A stretch of DNA of 64,000 bases, from the NCBI GenBank assembly GCA_028293625.1, contig JAQGOL010000042.1, forward strand, positions 1 through 64,000, written 5' to 3'. Made by a program: the position numbers and the translations under genes. The notes beneath the pieces are model-generated. The model had not been told where the DNA came from. It did no database searches and was given only the letters and a program-made list of their open reading frames with translations. Shown piece after piece: positions 54,009-62,611 of this stretch (position 1 is the stretch's first letter; each line of letters opens with the position of its first letter). Source of the DNA: Chthoniobacteraceae bacterium (lineage in GTDB: Bacteria > Verrucomicrobiota > Verrucomicrobiia > Chthoniobacterales > Chthoniobacteraceae).

Positions 54009-54518
54009 ATGGACGAAAATTCTGTGCTTGATAATTTCCTTGTTGCCACCCCGGCAAATGAACCCGATTCACAAAACCGAGGCATCGCTCTGAGCGTTCT
54101 GCATTGGATCGAGCTGCAATCGCTTAGGTTCGAGTTCAGGAGAGTCCGGGATAAACATGCCTTTCGCAAAGACGAATGGTGGGTGACGCAGTCCGAGGAA
54201 ATCAGCGGCCCGGTGACTTTCAAGGGAGCCTTGGACGTCCTGCTTACCGGCGGCGTTCCAATCGCCGTTGTTCACGATTCAGTCGCTGAAGAAGATCCCA
54301 CTCCCTGGGAACCGCTTTCTTACTCCTCCTGGGTTGCCCAACCCGGGATCGTCCGAATCTGGAAACCCGCCTTCTGGATCGCAGCCGTCAGCCTTGGCTG
54401 GGTCGCCCTTTATTTCGTCGTCCCTTCAATTCTACGGATTCCGGCTCAGATTGCTTACCTGTGCGGGCTTGCCTATCTGGCCTGGAGAATCAACCGTTCG
54501 CCGCGGATGGATTCGTAA
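54009..54518 (+). CDS. hypothetical membrane protein with GYF-like domain
   Basis: A 169-residue protein from MDENSVLDNF. A soluble domain (about 55-100) reads KDEWWVTQSEEISGPVTFKG with WEPL at its end. This order (WW, GPV/T, then WxPL) resembles the GYF_2/DUF4339 domain found in bacterial membrane proteins. Two C-terminal hydrophobic segments follow (FWIAAVSLGWVALYFVVPSI and a second one). An earlier ATG at 53991 would add six hydrophobic residues; starts further upstream give a Cys/Arg-rich extension that is not convincing. Function unknown. Confidence 0.65.
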   Translation: MDENSVLDNFLVATPANEPDSQNRGIALSVLHWIELQSLRFEFRRVRDKHAFRKDEWWVTQSEEISGPVTFKGALDVLLTGGVPIAVVHDSVAEEDPTPWEPLSYSSWVAQPGIVRIWKPAFWIAAVSLGWVALYFVVPSILRIPAQIAYLCGLAYLAWRINRSPRMDS

Positions 54519-54556
54519 ATCTGAGTGTGCCCGCGATTGAGCCTGGGTTTCCGCGT

Positions 54557-56233
54557 TCACCGGGCGAAACAGACCACCAACAGCTGCGCGACAAGGATCC
54601 GCAGCAGCATGGTCAGCGGGTAGACCGTGGCGTAGGCCACCGACGGCGCATCTGAATTGTTGATGGCATTGGCGAATGCGAGCGCCGGCGGGTCGGTCAT
54701 GCTGCCGGAAAGCACGCCGCAAACATTGATGAAGTTCAGTTTCATCAATACCCGTCCAACCCACGCCGCCAGAAGCAGTGGAACCAGGGTGATGACCATG
54801 CCGCATGCCATCCACTTCACTCCCTGTGTGCTGAGGAGAACTTCAAAAAAGTGTTCGCCCGCTTTGAGGCCCGCGCACGTCAGAAAAAGCGTGATCCCCA
54901 GTTCCCTGAGCGCCAGGTTCGCATTGGGCGGCATATGCCAGATCAGCGGGCCGATCCGTCCGATTCGGCTCAGCACGATCGCCACGATGAGCGGTCCCCC
55001 GGCCAGTCCGAGCCGCACCGGCATCGGCATGCTTGCAAACGACATCGGGTAAATTCCAAGAAGAATGCCGAGGCCGATCCCGATGAAGACGGTCATGAAA
55101 TTGGTGCTATTGAGATCTTTCACCGAATTGCCGAGCAGCGCGGCCACCTTGCCAATATCGGCTGCCGTGCCGACAACCTGAAGGATATCTCCAAACTGCA
55201 GGGTCAGCGCCGGGACCGCGCTCATTTCGAGATCCGCCCGAGTCACCCGCGTGACTGTCACCCCGTGTTTCTGCGTCAATTCCAAATCTCTGATCGTTTT
55301 ACCGAGGATCTCCTTTTGCGTCACCACAAAGCGGTCAAAGGTGAGCGATCCGGGCGTTTCCATCAGGTCAACCGGGCTCTCCTTGCCGACAATGAGGCAG
55401 AACTCCCGGAGGTGATGCGCCGTGCCGACCGCCAGTAAAAGATCGCCCTCGTGAAGCACGGTACTTGCGTTAGTACCGCTGACTTCCTCCTCCCCCAGGT
55501 ATTTGATCCGCGAAATAACAATCCCAAGCGTCTCCCTGCTTGGGATCTCGTGGAGTTTCAGCCCGGAAAGATTCGGATTTCCCACACGGATGCTCATGCG
55601 CTGGAGCGGCTCGCTTCCTCTTTCCTGTTCAAGGGCGAACGCTTCAGCCTCCTTGCAGAGGTCAATCCGCGAAATCCGGCGCACGATGATCATCGCGAGG
55701 ATGATCCCGATGATTCCAAATGGATACGCCGCAGCATAACCCAAAGCGGAAAGGCCCGCCTGGGCCGGATCGAATCCGGACATCAGTTTTAATGCTTCCT
55801 GGGCCGCGCCGAGCGAAGGCGTGTTGGTGGTTGCGCCGGCATAGATCCCGACGGCGGCCGCGATATCGATATGGAACAGGCGCGAGCTTGCGATGGTCAG
55901 CACGGCGCCGCACAACACCACGCTCGCCGCGAGCAGGTTCAACGGGAGCCCTTGCCTCCGCAGCGAAGTCAGAAAGCCTGGCCCTACCTGAATGCCGATT
56001 GTGTAAACAAAGAGAATCAGCCCAAAGTCGCGGATAAACCCGAGCGTTTCCAAAGGAATCGTCAGTCCAAGATGGCCGAAAAGAATTCCCGCGAAAAGGA
56101 CTCCGGCAACGCCCAGGCGAACGCCGCGGATCGTGATCTGGCCGATGGCCAGTCCCAGCACGGCGACACCCGACAGAATCAGAATCGCAAACGCGACGGG
56201 CTGCGTGGCGGCAAGTTGAGTGATGACATTCAT
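54557..56233 (-). CDS. AAE-family transporter (YidE/YbjL/AspT type), paralogue 2
   Basis: A 558-residue paralogue of the transporter at 24487-26157. It has the same two-half layout: GATTNTPSLGAAQEALK in the first half, a central RCK_C-containing part (VTRVTRADLEMSAVPALTLQ), and GSMTDPPALAFANAINNSDA in the second half. The substrate is unknown. The two copies differ enough to be old duplicates. It is monocistronic, and an 11-bp-arm palindrome begins 10 bp upstream of its ATG, so its expression is probably regulated separately from paralogue 1. Confidence 0.88.
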   Translation of the reverse strand: MNVITQLAATQPVAFAILILSGVAVLGLAIGQITIRGVRLGVAGVLFAGILFGHLGLTIPLETLGFIRDFGLILFVYTIGIQVGPGFLTSLRRQGLPLNLLAASVVLCGAVLTIASSRLFHIDIAAAVGIYAGATTNTPSLGAAQEALKLMSGFDPAQAGLSALGYAAAYPFGIIGIILAMIIVRRISRIDLCKEAEAFALEQERGSEPLQRMSIRVGNPNLSGLKLHEIPSRETLGIVISRIKYLGEEEVSGTNASTVLHEGDLLLAVGTAHHLREFCLIVGKESPVDLMETPGSLTFDRFVVTQKEILGKTIRDLELTQKHGVTVTRVTRADLEMSAVPALTLQFGDILQVVGTAADIGKVAALLGNSVKDLNSTNFMTVFIGIGLGILLGIYPMSFASMPMPVRLGLAGGPLIVAIVLSRIGRIGPLIWHMPPNANLALRELGITLFLTCAGLKAGEHFFEVLLSTQGVKWMACGMVITLVPLLLAAWVGRVLMKLNFINVCGVLSGSMTDPPALAFANAINNSDAPSVAYATVYPLTMLLRILVAQLLVVCFAR

Positions 56234-56242
56234 AATAATTGA

Positions 56243-56271
56243 CCGTCATCGATGAGCCCGATCGATGACGG
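56243..56271. promoter_or_regulatory. long palindrome at the start of the second AAE transporter
   Basis: CCGTCATCGAT, 7-bp spacer GAGCCCG, ATCGATGACGG: perfect 11-bp arms. On the minus strand it ends 9 nt before the transporter ATG, where a ribosome would bind. It is either an operator or a translation-blocking hairpin. The rest of 56272-56523 shows nothing that I can name. Confidence 0.6.
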
Positions 56272-56523
56272 GGATCAGGAATGTAAGCGGAAACGTTCTG
56301 CGGCCTTCTAAAAGCTTCTTTTACGACAGACGGCAAGAACCGAACTCGCCGCAAATTGCCCTTGATTTCCACAATGCCGGATCGGAGGCGAGGAGGCGGG
56401 CCTGATGGCGTCCGGTTCCCAACCAATTGCACTCCCGGGCACGGGCAAATGCAGAATCGAGAGGAATGAGTCTGCTGCTTTACAAGGCTGGCATTCAGGG
56501 AGGCACCATGGGAACATTGCCCC

Positions 56524-57666
56524 ATGGCGCTTCTAAAACATTGCACAATCGGACGCCTGGCCGAGGTGCTGGGGCAGAGCAAGGATGAGATTGTCGACGA
56601 ATGGCGACTGCGCGCCGGAGAGCTCCTTGCCGCCTTGAATCTCGATAAGCCAACGATCACCGATCATGTCCCCGATGTCATTGCGGAGATCATTCGCGAT
56701 CTGGCCCTTGGGCGTGACGGGGTGCTCTCGGTCGAACATACGCGCGGAAGCCCGCCAGTCCATGGAGTGCAGCGCTTTCACGACGGTTTAGATGTGGGTG
56801 AAGTGGTCGCCGAGTATAATCTTCTCCGCACGGCTTTTACAACGGTGGCGGAACGCCATGATCTTTACGTTGTGGGTGAAGCGGCGCACATCATCAATCA
56901 CCGAATCGATGAAGCCGTCCGCCTGGCGGCCATGGCATTTGCAGCGCGGCAAGCTCTCATGCGCAAAGAGGAGGAGGACGATCATCTTGCCTTTATCGCC
57001 CATGATCTGCGCACGCCGCTAAACGCGGTTTCCCTTCTGGTTGAAGAGCTCAAAGATAGCCTGGATCAAACAATCCTGGCTCAGACCAGTGAGGTTTTCG
57101 AGAGCCTTAATCGCAATTTGCAACGCGTCGAGAGCCTGATCAGGCGTGTGCTCGATACCAACGTACAATCGTCGGCACTCGGCAGCTCATTCCGGCCCGA
57201 GCGCAGGACCTTTGAACTCTGGCCGCTGGTTCAGCGGTTGATTATTGATCTGCGAGCGGTCTCGGCAAAACACGCCATCGAAATCATCAATGAAATCCCC
57301 CGCTCGCTTACCGTATATGCGGATGCGGGACTGATCTCGCAGGTTTTTCAGAACCTGCTCGGCAATGCTTTTAAATACGCCTCACAGGGACGCGTGGTCG
57401 TGAGCGCGCATGACGAGGAGGGCACCGTGACCTGCGTCGTGTGCGATAATGGCGCAGGCATTCCGCTGGAAATGTTGTCCACCGTATTTAACAAGCTTGC
57501 GACTGACCCGGCCAAATCGGGCACAGGACTTGGATTGACAATCGTAAAGCAGATTGTGGAAGCACATGGCGGCACGGTGAGCGCTGAGAGCACCCACGGG
57601 GCCGGGGCAGCGTTTCATTTTACAATTCCCGCCCTGGCAAAAAGTCCAGCTTCCAAGCAGGAATGA
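56524..57666 (+). CDS. histidine kinase with RsbRD-type N-terminal domain
   Basis: A 380-residue cytosolic kinase. Residues about 10-145 fit the RsbRD_N-like helical sensor domain (DEIVDEWRLRAGELLAALNL, GEVVAEYNLLRTAF). HisKA follows with phosphoacceptor His160 in FIAHDLRTPLNAV. The HATPase domain has FQNLLGNAFKYAS (N-box), VCDNGAGIP (G1) and SGTGLGLTIVKQIVEAHGG (G2). No TM segment and no response regulator next to it, so it is an orphan. Related kinases occur in stress and light or redox signalling; the signal cannot be read. Confidence 0.9.
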   Translation: MALLKHCTIGRLAEVLGQSKDEIVDEWRLRAGELLAALNLDKPTITDHVPDVIAEIIRDLALGRDGVLSVEHTRGSPPVHGVQRFHDGLDVGEVVAEYNLLRTAFTTVAERHDLYVVGEAAHIINHRIDEAVRLAAMAFAARQALMRKEEEDDHLAFIAHDLRTPLNAVSLLVEELKDSLDQTILAQTSEVFESLNRNLQRVESLIRRVLDTNVQSSALGSSFRPERRTFELWPLVQRLIIDLRAVSAKHAIEIINEIPRSLTVYADAGLISQVFQNLLGNAFKYASQGRVVVSAHDEEGTVTCVVCDNGAGIPLEMLSTVFNKLATDPAKSGTGLGLTIVKQIVEAHGGTVSAESTHGAGAAFHFTIPALAKSPASKQE

Positions 57667-57762
57667 TTTCTCTTATTCAATCAGGAGATTTGTCGTTGAA
57701 AACCTCCGGGCCAGGTTCACTGAAAGTTTCACCTGCGGCAGCCAGTTGAGGTAAAAGGAGCT

Positions 57763-58410
57763 GTGTCTCTCTCCTCCTCTTTTCCGATCCCTGCAAATGC
57801 CGATGGTCAATACGACGTGCGTCTTGGCATTCCTCCCGGGTGTGTCCACTTTCCTGGCAAGCGTCTGACCGTGACCTGCCGTGCGCTCGGTATTGAATGC
57901 GCGGCGGCGATTATTGGTGACGCGAAGCGCAAGAAATTTGGCCCCTTGCTCGATGGCGTAATCATTCGGGCGCCGGACCAGGAGAAATTGGAAGAAGGAG
58001 TGCGGAAGCGCGACGCATCGCGTCCCTCCGAGGAGCAGAAAGCAGCCGTTAAATCCAAAAAGCAGGAGTCGGATACTTCGGCGTTTACGGCCGATATCCG
58101 ACGGCAGTTTCCCGCCATGCCGGAGGCGGATGTGCAGGCTTGCGCTGCGCACGCAACAGAGATTGGAAGTGGACGCGTGGGACGTTCTTCGCTGGCAAAA
58201 AACACGACGGGAAAGGCGGTGGTGGCGTTTGCGCGCCATAAATACACTCCCTACGATGCCCTGCTCGCCAGCGGAGTCTCCCGGGATGACGCCCGCGCAC
58301 AGATCCTTTCGAGTGTTGCGGCGAAAGTTAACGAGTGGAGTCCGCAGCAACATATTGAAGTTAAGCCTGGCCGGCCCTCGAAAAGAGGGCGTCGATTGGC
58401 AAAAATCTGA
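57763..58410 (+). CDS. DUF2293-domain protein
   Basis: A 215-residue protein. The C-terminal half (about 107-200) matches DUF2293, with FPAMPEADVQACAAHATEIG, VGRSSLAKN and YTPYDALLASGVSRDDAR. The N-terminal part (about 10-75) is a separate small domain with PPGCVHFPGKRLTVTCRA. A Lys/Glu/Ser-rich linker joins them. The only in-frame start is GTG 57763; the purine-rich AAAAGGAG just before it is very close to the start codon, which is unusual. Function unknown. It is followed by the nitronate monooxygenase-like gene after 52 bp. Confidence 0.75.
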   Translation: MSLSSSFPIPANADGQYDVRLGIPPGCVHFPGKRLTVTCRALGIECAAAIIGDAKRKKFGPLLDGVIIRAPDQEKLEEGVRKRDASRPSEEQKAAVKSKKQESDTSAFTADIRRQFPAMPEADVQACAAHATEIGSGRVGRSSLAKNTTGKAVVAFARHKYTPYDALLASGVSRDDARAQILSSVAAKVNEWSPQQHIEVKPGRPSKRGRRLAKI

Positions 58411-58462
58411 GAGACTTGCCTCGTTGTTCACGCTCTTTGTGAATGCAGCCCACACCAATAAA

Positions 58463-59575
58463 ATGAACGCGTGGCCAGATCGCAGGATTCAGGAGTTGTT
58501 CAGGATTGAGCACCCAATCATTCAGGCACCGATGGCCAATTCCGCTCTGGCTGCCCTGGCCATTGGCGCCGCACAAGGAGGCGGCCTCGGATCACTGGGA
58601 TGCGCCTCGCTAAGTCCGGAACGTATCCGGGAGGAAGTCGCGCATTTTCGGGAGGCCACCCGGCAGCCACTCAACCTCAACTTTTTCTGCCATCGCCCGC
58701 CCCGGCACGATCACGGGCGCGAGAGCAACTGGAAACGGCTTTTGATGCCGTACTACGACGAACTCGGCCTCGACGCCAGTGCTCCCGCTCCCGCGTCGGC
58801 CCGTTCGCCCTTTGATGAGACCGCCGCAGGCCTCGTTGAGGAATTGCGTCCTGAGATTGTCAGCTTCCATTTCGGCCTGCCCGACAAGACGTTGTTTAAT
58901 CGTGTGCGGGCATCCGGCGCCCGGATCGTTTCCTCGGCAACGACCGTGGAGGAAGCGCGCTGGTTGGAAGGGCGCGGTTGCGATGCAATCATTGCCCAGG
59001 GAGCGGAAGCCGGCGGCCACCGCGGCATGTTTCTCGCCCAGGAGATTGCGGCGCAGGTTGGGACAATGGCGCTCGTTCCTCAGATCGTTGATGCAGTGAA
59101 AGTGCCGGTTATCGCCGCTGGCGGGATTGGCGATAGCCGGGGTATTGCGGCCGCCTTTGCCCTTGGAGCCGCCGCGGTGCAGATCGGAACAGCTTACCTG
59201 TTCTGCCCGGAATCGACCATTTCCCCACTCCACCGCGCCGCCCTGCTCTCCGCGCGTGAGGATCAGACCATGCTTACCAACATTTTTACCGGCCGCCCGG
59301 CCCGGGGAATCGCCAACCGGATCGTGCGCGAACTTGGCCCCCTCTCCGGCGCCGTGCCGGATTTTCCGCTCGCAGGCGGCATGCTCGTCCCGCTGCAGAA
59401 GGCTGATCCCGCGCGTTCAGATTTCATGCCGCTTTGGTCTGGTCAGGCCGCCCGCCTCGGGCGCGAATGCCCGGCTGCAGAATTGACCGTCTGCCTGGCC
59501 AACGAGGCGCTTGCCCGGCTTTCCCGCTCCTTCGAGCATGAACAGCCAGACGGCTCGCCGCGATTTGGGCGCTGA
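58463..59575 (+). CDS. nitronate monooxygenase/2-nitropropane dioxygenase-like flavoprotein
   Basis: A 370-residue FMN-dependent TIM-barrel enzyme. It has the start IQELFRIEHPIIQAPMANSA, the FMN segments AAQGGGLGSLGCASLS and PVIAAGGIGDSRGIAAAFAL, and the His of AEAGGHRG near the active site. Members oxidise nitronates or act as related flavin oxidoreductases; many bacterial ones have unknown substrates. ATG 58463 (MNAWPDRR) gives the family N-terminus. The long open frame to 58130 is a shadow of the DUF2293 gene. Confidence 0.88.
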   Translation: MNAWPDRRIQELFRIEHPIIQAPMANSALAALAIGAAQGGGLGSLGCASLSPERIREEVAHFREATRQPLNLNFFCHRPPRHDHGRESNWKRLLMPYYDELGLDASAPAPASARSPFDETAAGLVEELRPEIVSFHFGLPDKTLFNRVRASGARIVSSATTVEEARWLEGRGCDAIIAQGAEAGGHRGMFLAQEIAAQVGTMALVPQIVDAVKVPVIAAGGIGDSRGIAAAFALGAAAVQIGTAYLFCPESTISPLHRAALLSAREDQTMLTNIFTGRPARGIANRIVRELGPLSGAVPDFPLAGGMLVPLQKADPARSDFMPLWSGQAARLGRECPAAELTVCLANEALARLSRSFEHEQPDGSPRFGR

Positions 59576-59671
59576 TTCTTAAAAGCTGCCGCAGCTCGGC
59601 GGCCGGCCCGAGCCGCGCGCCTAGGTCAGCATATACCGGTGGAAAAACAGTTCAGCCCGGCAGTTGACATG

Positions 59672-60187
59672 CTAAAGGACGGCGTCCTTGGCGGCTTTAG
59701 CCAGGCGGAATTTTACCACGGTCCGGGCTGCGATCTTGATCGGCGCGCCGGTCTTGGGATTACGTCCTTTGCGAGCGGCCCGTTTCTGCTTTACGAACTT
59801 GCCAAAGCCAGGGAGGGCAAAAGCTCCATTCTTTTTTGTCTCGCGATAAGCGATGCCGGTAATTTCATCGAGAACAGCCGCAACCTCTTTTTTCGACAAT
59901 TGAAGAGTGGCGGAGACTGTTTCCAGCAGCTCTTTCTTGGTCATCACAACGCCTGCGGCTCGTGAAGGCGTGGTGACTTTTTTTGCCGCGGCAGGTGCCG
60001 GGGCTTGGACAGGCGGCTTGGGAGTTTTGCCCTTCACGGCGGGTGCCGCCGGTGCTTTAACCTTCGCCGCAGCCGGCGATGGAGTTTTTGCTTTGGGCGC
60101 GGTGACGGCAGGCTTTTCAGCTTTTTTCACCGCCGTGGGTGTTTTCGATTTGGGTGCGGACACTTGGGGTCGCGGGGATTTGGCCAT
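59672..60187 (-). CDS. HU-family DNA-binding protein with histone H1-like N-terminal tail
   Basis: A 171-residue protein in two parts. Residues 1 to about 83 are a Lys/Pro/Ala-rich, low-complexity tail with repeated PKxKTP and KxPA units, as in histone H1. From MTKKELLETVSATLQLSKKE on comes a complete HU/IHF domain with GFGKFVKQKRAARKGRNPKT and the arm tip GAPIKI. It should bind and compact DNA, with the tail adding charge. ATG 60187 (MAKSPRP) starts the tail. It stands alone, divergent from the cytochrome c gene. Confidence 0.9.
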   Translation of the reverse strand: MAKSPRPQVSAPKSKTPTAVKKAEKPAVTAPKAKTPSPAAAKVKAPAAPAVKGKTPKPPVQAPAPAAAKKVTTPSRAAGVVMTKKELLETVSATLQLSKKEVAAVLDEITGIAYRETKKNGAFALPGFGKFVKQKRAARKGRNPKTGAPIKIAARTVVKFRLAKAAKDAVL

Positions 60188-60384
60188 GGCTCCATTGATA
60201 TGTATCTGACCTTTTCCCTCAACGATAAATATAACGCGTTCGCAATCGTGCATTTGCGACGCAGCGCCGCGGGGTCGGGCTGCTCAAGCGATGATCTTCT
60301 TTCAGAAGGTCATGCCGCCACCATGACCAAGATATGACCTCCGGTTTCTTGTCGGGCTGAACCGTTTCCTGCACAACTGCCAGC

Positions 60385-61911
60385 ATGACCCGCCGATCCA
60401 ATCTTGTCTCCGCGCTCTTTACACTCCTTTGCAGTGCCGCGCAGGGAGCGGATATGCCGACTTTTACCGAGCAGATCGCGCCGCTCGTGTATGAAAAATG
60501 CGCGGGCTGCCATCGTGATGGACAAGGAGCCCCGTTTACGCTGCTGACCTATGCGCAGGTCAAAAAACGGGCCCTGCAAATCGCGGATATCACGGATGAG
60601 CGCGTGATGCCGCCGTGGCATGCCGAACATGGGGTGGTCGATTATGCCAACGACCGCTCTCTCAATGACGAGCAGATTGCGCTGATTCGCCGGTGGGTGG
60701 ACGCGGGAACCCCGGAAGGAGATCCTGCCAGGCTGCCGCCCGCGCCGAAGTTTCCCGAAGGATGGCAGTTGGGCAAACCTGATCTGATCGCAGAGGTGCC
60801 GGAGGGATATAGTGTCCCGGCTGAGGGACCCGATACCTACCGCAACTTTGTCGTCCCACTCGGTCTCACGGAAGAGACATGGGTAAACGCCATCGAGTTC
60901 AGGCCCGGCGCGCCCAGCGTGGTGCATCACGTTTTATACTTCATCGACACCAGCGGAAAGGCTCGCGAGGCCGATGCCGCTGATCCGGCTCCGGGTTACA
61001 ACGGCATGGGCCGCAGCAATGGGAATTTCCGCTATCTCGGCGGCTGGGATCTCGGCACGCAGGCTGCCGCGCTCGGCTACGGTCTCGCCTGGCTCTTGCC
61101 CAAGGGCGCGGATCTCGTCCTGCAGGTCCACTACCATCCCAATGGGAAGCTGGCGCAGACGGATCGCGCCGTCGTCGGGTTCCACTTCGCAGACAAGCCT
61201 ACAGCCCGGCCATGGACCATCGTGCCAGTCCCCCCGTTTTTCGGTATCTTATCCGGAATCAACATTCCGCCCGGAGAAAAGGAATATATCAAAGAGAGCA
61301 GCATGGTGCTGCCAGTGGATATCGAGGCAATCGGGGTCAACGCCCATGCCCATTACCTGGGCAAACGGATGGAAATGACTGCGACCCTGCCCAATGGAGA
61401 AAAACAATGGCTGCTCAAGATGGTCAATTGGAACTTCGCCTGGCAGGAAGACTATGCTTTTAAGCAACCGGTCAAGCTTCCCGCCGGCACCCGCCTCGAC
61501 GCGCTGATTTCCTGGGATAACAGCGACAGCAATCCTTACCAGTTTGCCCATCCGCCGCGCGCCGTGCGATGGGGGCCGACCTCAGCCGACGAAATGGGCA
61601 CCCTCACGCTGACAGTGATGCTCAACACGGCGGAGGAAAAGAAAACGCTGCACACCGAACTAAAACGCACCCTGACTGGGCAGTTAATTCAACGGGTTTT
61701 TGAGAAAGATATCGACGGATTAGGCACCGTTCGCAGCCAGATCGGCGGCGAAGTTTCCGTCCCCGATCCCGAGCAACTCGCGAGGTTTCATGCGCTCACC
61801 CTGGGACTGGATATCAACAAGGACGGCAAGCTCGACCATGCGGAACTCCAGCCGGGAATCAATTTTGTGATCCCCATGATGCGCGGCTTCGGAGAGATCG
61901 GGATCGATTAA
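60385..61911 (+). CDS. cytochrome c fused to a copper type II ascorbate-dependent monooxygenase-like domain
   Basis: A 508-residue exported protein. Signal peptide (about 1-21), then a cytochrome c with CAGCH at 39-43 and a likely axial Met in VMPPWHAEH. The following beta-rich region resembles the two-domain copper monooxygenase (PHM/DBM-type) fold; candidate copper ligands are the VVHHVLYF pair, HYHPNG and the HAHYLGKRM motif. An EF-hand-like loop DINKDGKLDHAE lies near the C-terminus. The reaction is unknown. A redoxin gene follows after 8 bp, so the two likely work together in the periplasm. Confidence 0.85.
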   Translation: MTRRSNLVSALFTLLCSAAQGADMPTFTEQIAPLVYEKCAGCHRDGQGAPFTLLTYAQVKKRALQIADITDERVMPPWHAEHGVVDYANDRSLNDEQIALIRRWVDAGTPEGDPARLPPAPKFPEGWQLGKPDLIAEVPEGYSVPAEGPDTYRNFVVPLGLTEETWVNAIEFRPGAPSVVHHVLYFIDTSGKAREADAADPAPGYNGMGRSNGNFRYLGGWDLGTQAAALGYGLAWLLPKGADLVLQVHYHPNGKLAQTDRAVVGFHFADKPTARPWTIVPVPPFFGILSGINIPPGEKEYIKESSMVLPVDIEAIGVNAHAHYLGKRMEMTATLPNGEKQWLLKMVNWNFAWQEDYAFKQPVKLPAGTRLDALISWDNSDSNPYQFAHPPRAVRWGPTSADEMGTLTLTVMLNTAEEKKTLHTELKRTLTGQLIQRVFEKDIDGLGTVRSQIGGEVSVPDPEQLARFHALTLGLDINKDGKLDHAELQPGINFVIPMMRGFGEIGID

Positions 61912-61919
61912 ATACATCT

Positions 61920-62507
61920 ATGAAATGGCTGATTCCCTTTTTGCTTTGTTCCATCGCGTTTGCAGAGAATCCAAAACCGCAAGTGCCGGCGGGCACGGAG
62001 CCGAAGGAGGGAATTCAAATTCGTCTGAAAGCTTCCGACGGCCAAAGCTACTCGCCCCTCGCCGGGAAGGCCCGGACGGCAACCGTCCTTCTATTCCTCA
62101 TGCATGACTGTCCGGTGACCAATGCCACGGCGCCGGAGCTGGCCCGGCTTGCCCGCGATTTCGCTGCGCATGGGGTTGAGTTCTTTGGCATCTACATGAC
62201 GGAGACAGAAAAGGAAATTGAAACGCATCGCCGCGAGTACGGGTTGCCGTTTCCTGGGTTGCTTGATCCAAAACTGCAACTTGCCCGTCTGGCTGGGATC
62301 ACACGCGCCCCCGAAGCCGCTCTTTTTTCTCCCCAAGGCGAGCTGCTTTACCGAGGCCGAATCGACGATCGTGCTATCAAGCCCGGCACGATGCGGCCAA
62401 AACCGAGCCGTTACGATCTGCGCCTGGCCCTTGAGTCCGTTCTTGCCGGACGCCAGCCCGAGCCGCGGTTTACCACTTCCATCGGCTGCTACCTGCCGCT
62501 CGAGTAA
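61920..62507 (+). CDS. exported redoxin/AhpC-TSA-family protein
   Basis: A 195-residue thioredoxin-fold protein with a short signal peptide (LIPFLLCSIAFA). The active site is HDCPVTN with a single Cys64, and not the CxxC of thioredoxins; this is the redoxin/peroxidase-like type seen in planctomycete and verrucomicrobial proteins linked to copper monooxygenase-like partners. A second Cys lies near the C-terminus (SIGCYLPLE) and could act as resolving Cys. It starts 8 bp after the cytochrome/monooxygenase gene, so the two form an operon. Confidence 0.88.
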   Translation: MKWLIPFLLCSIAFAENPKPQVPAGTEPKEGIQIRLKASDGQSYSPLAGKARTATVLLFLMHDCPVTNATAPELARLARDFAAHGVEFFGIYMTETEKEIETHRREYGLPFPGLLDPKLQLARLAGITRAPEAALFSPQGELLYRGRIDDRAIKPGTMRPKPSRYDLRLALESVLAGRQPEPRFTTSIGCYLPLE

Positions 62508-62611
62508 AATGATCGGTTCAATGAACGCTAACCAACGGCTGATGCGACAAGTTCGTCACATCAAGCCGTTCAGCAACCTGACATTAATCAGGCGTGTTAT
62601 CTTGCTGTTGG

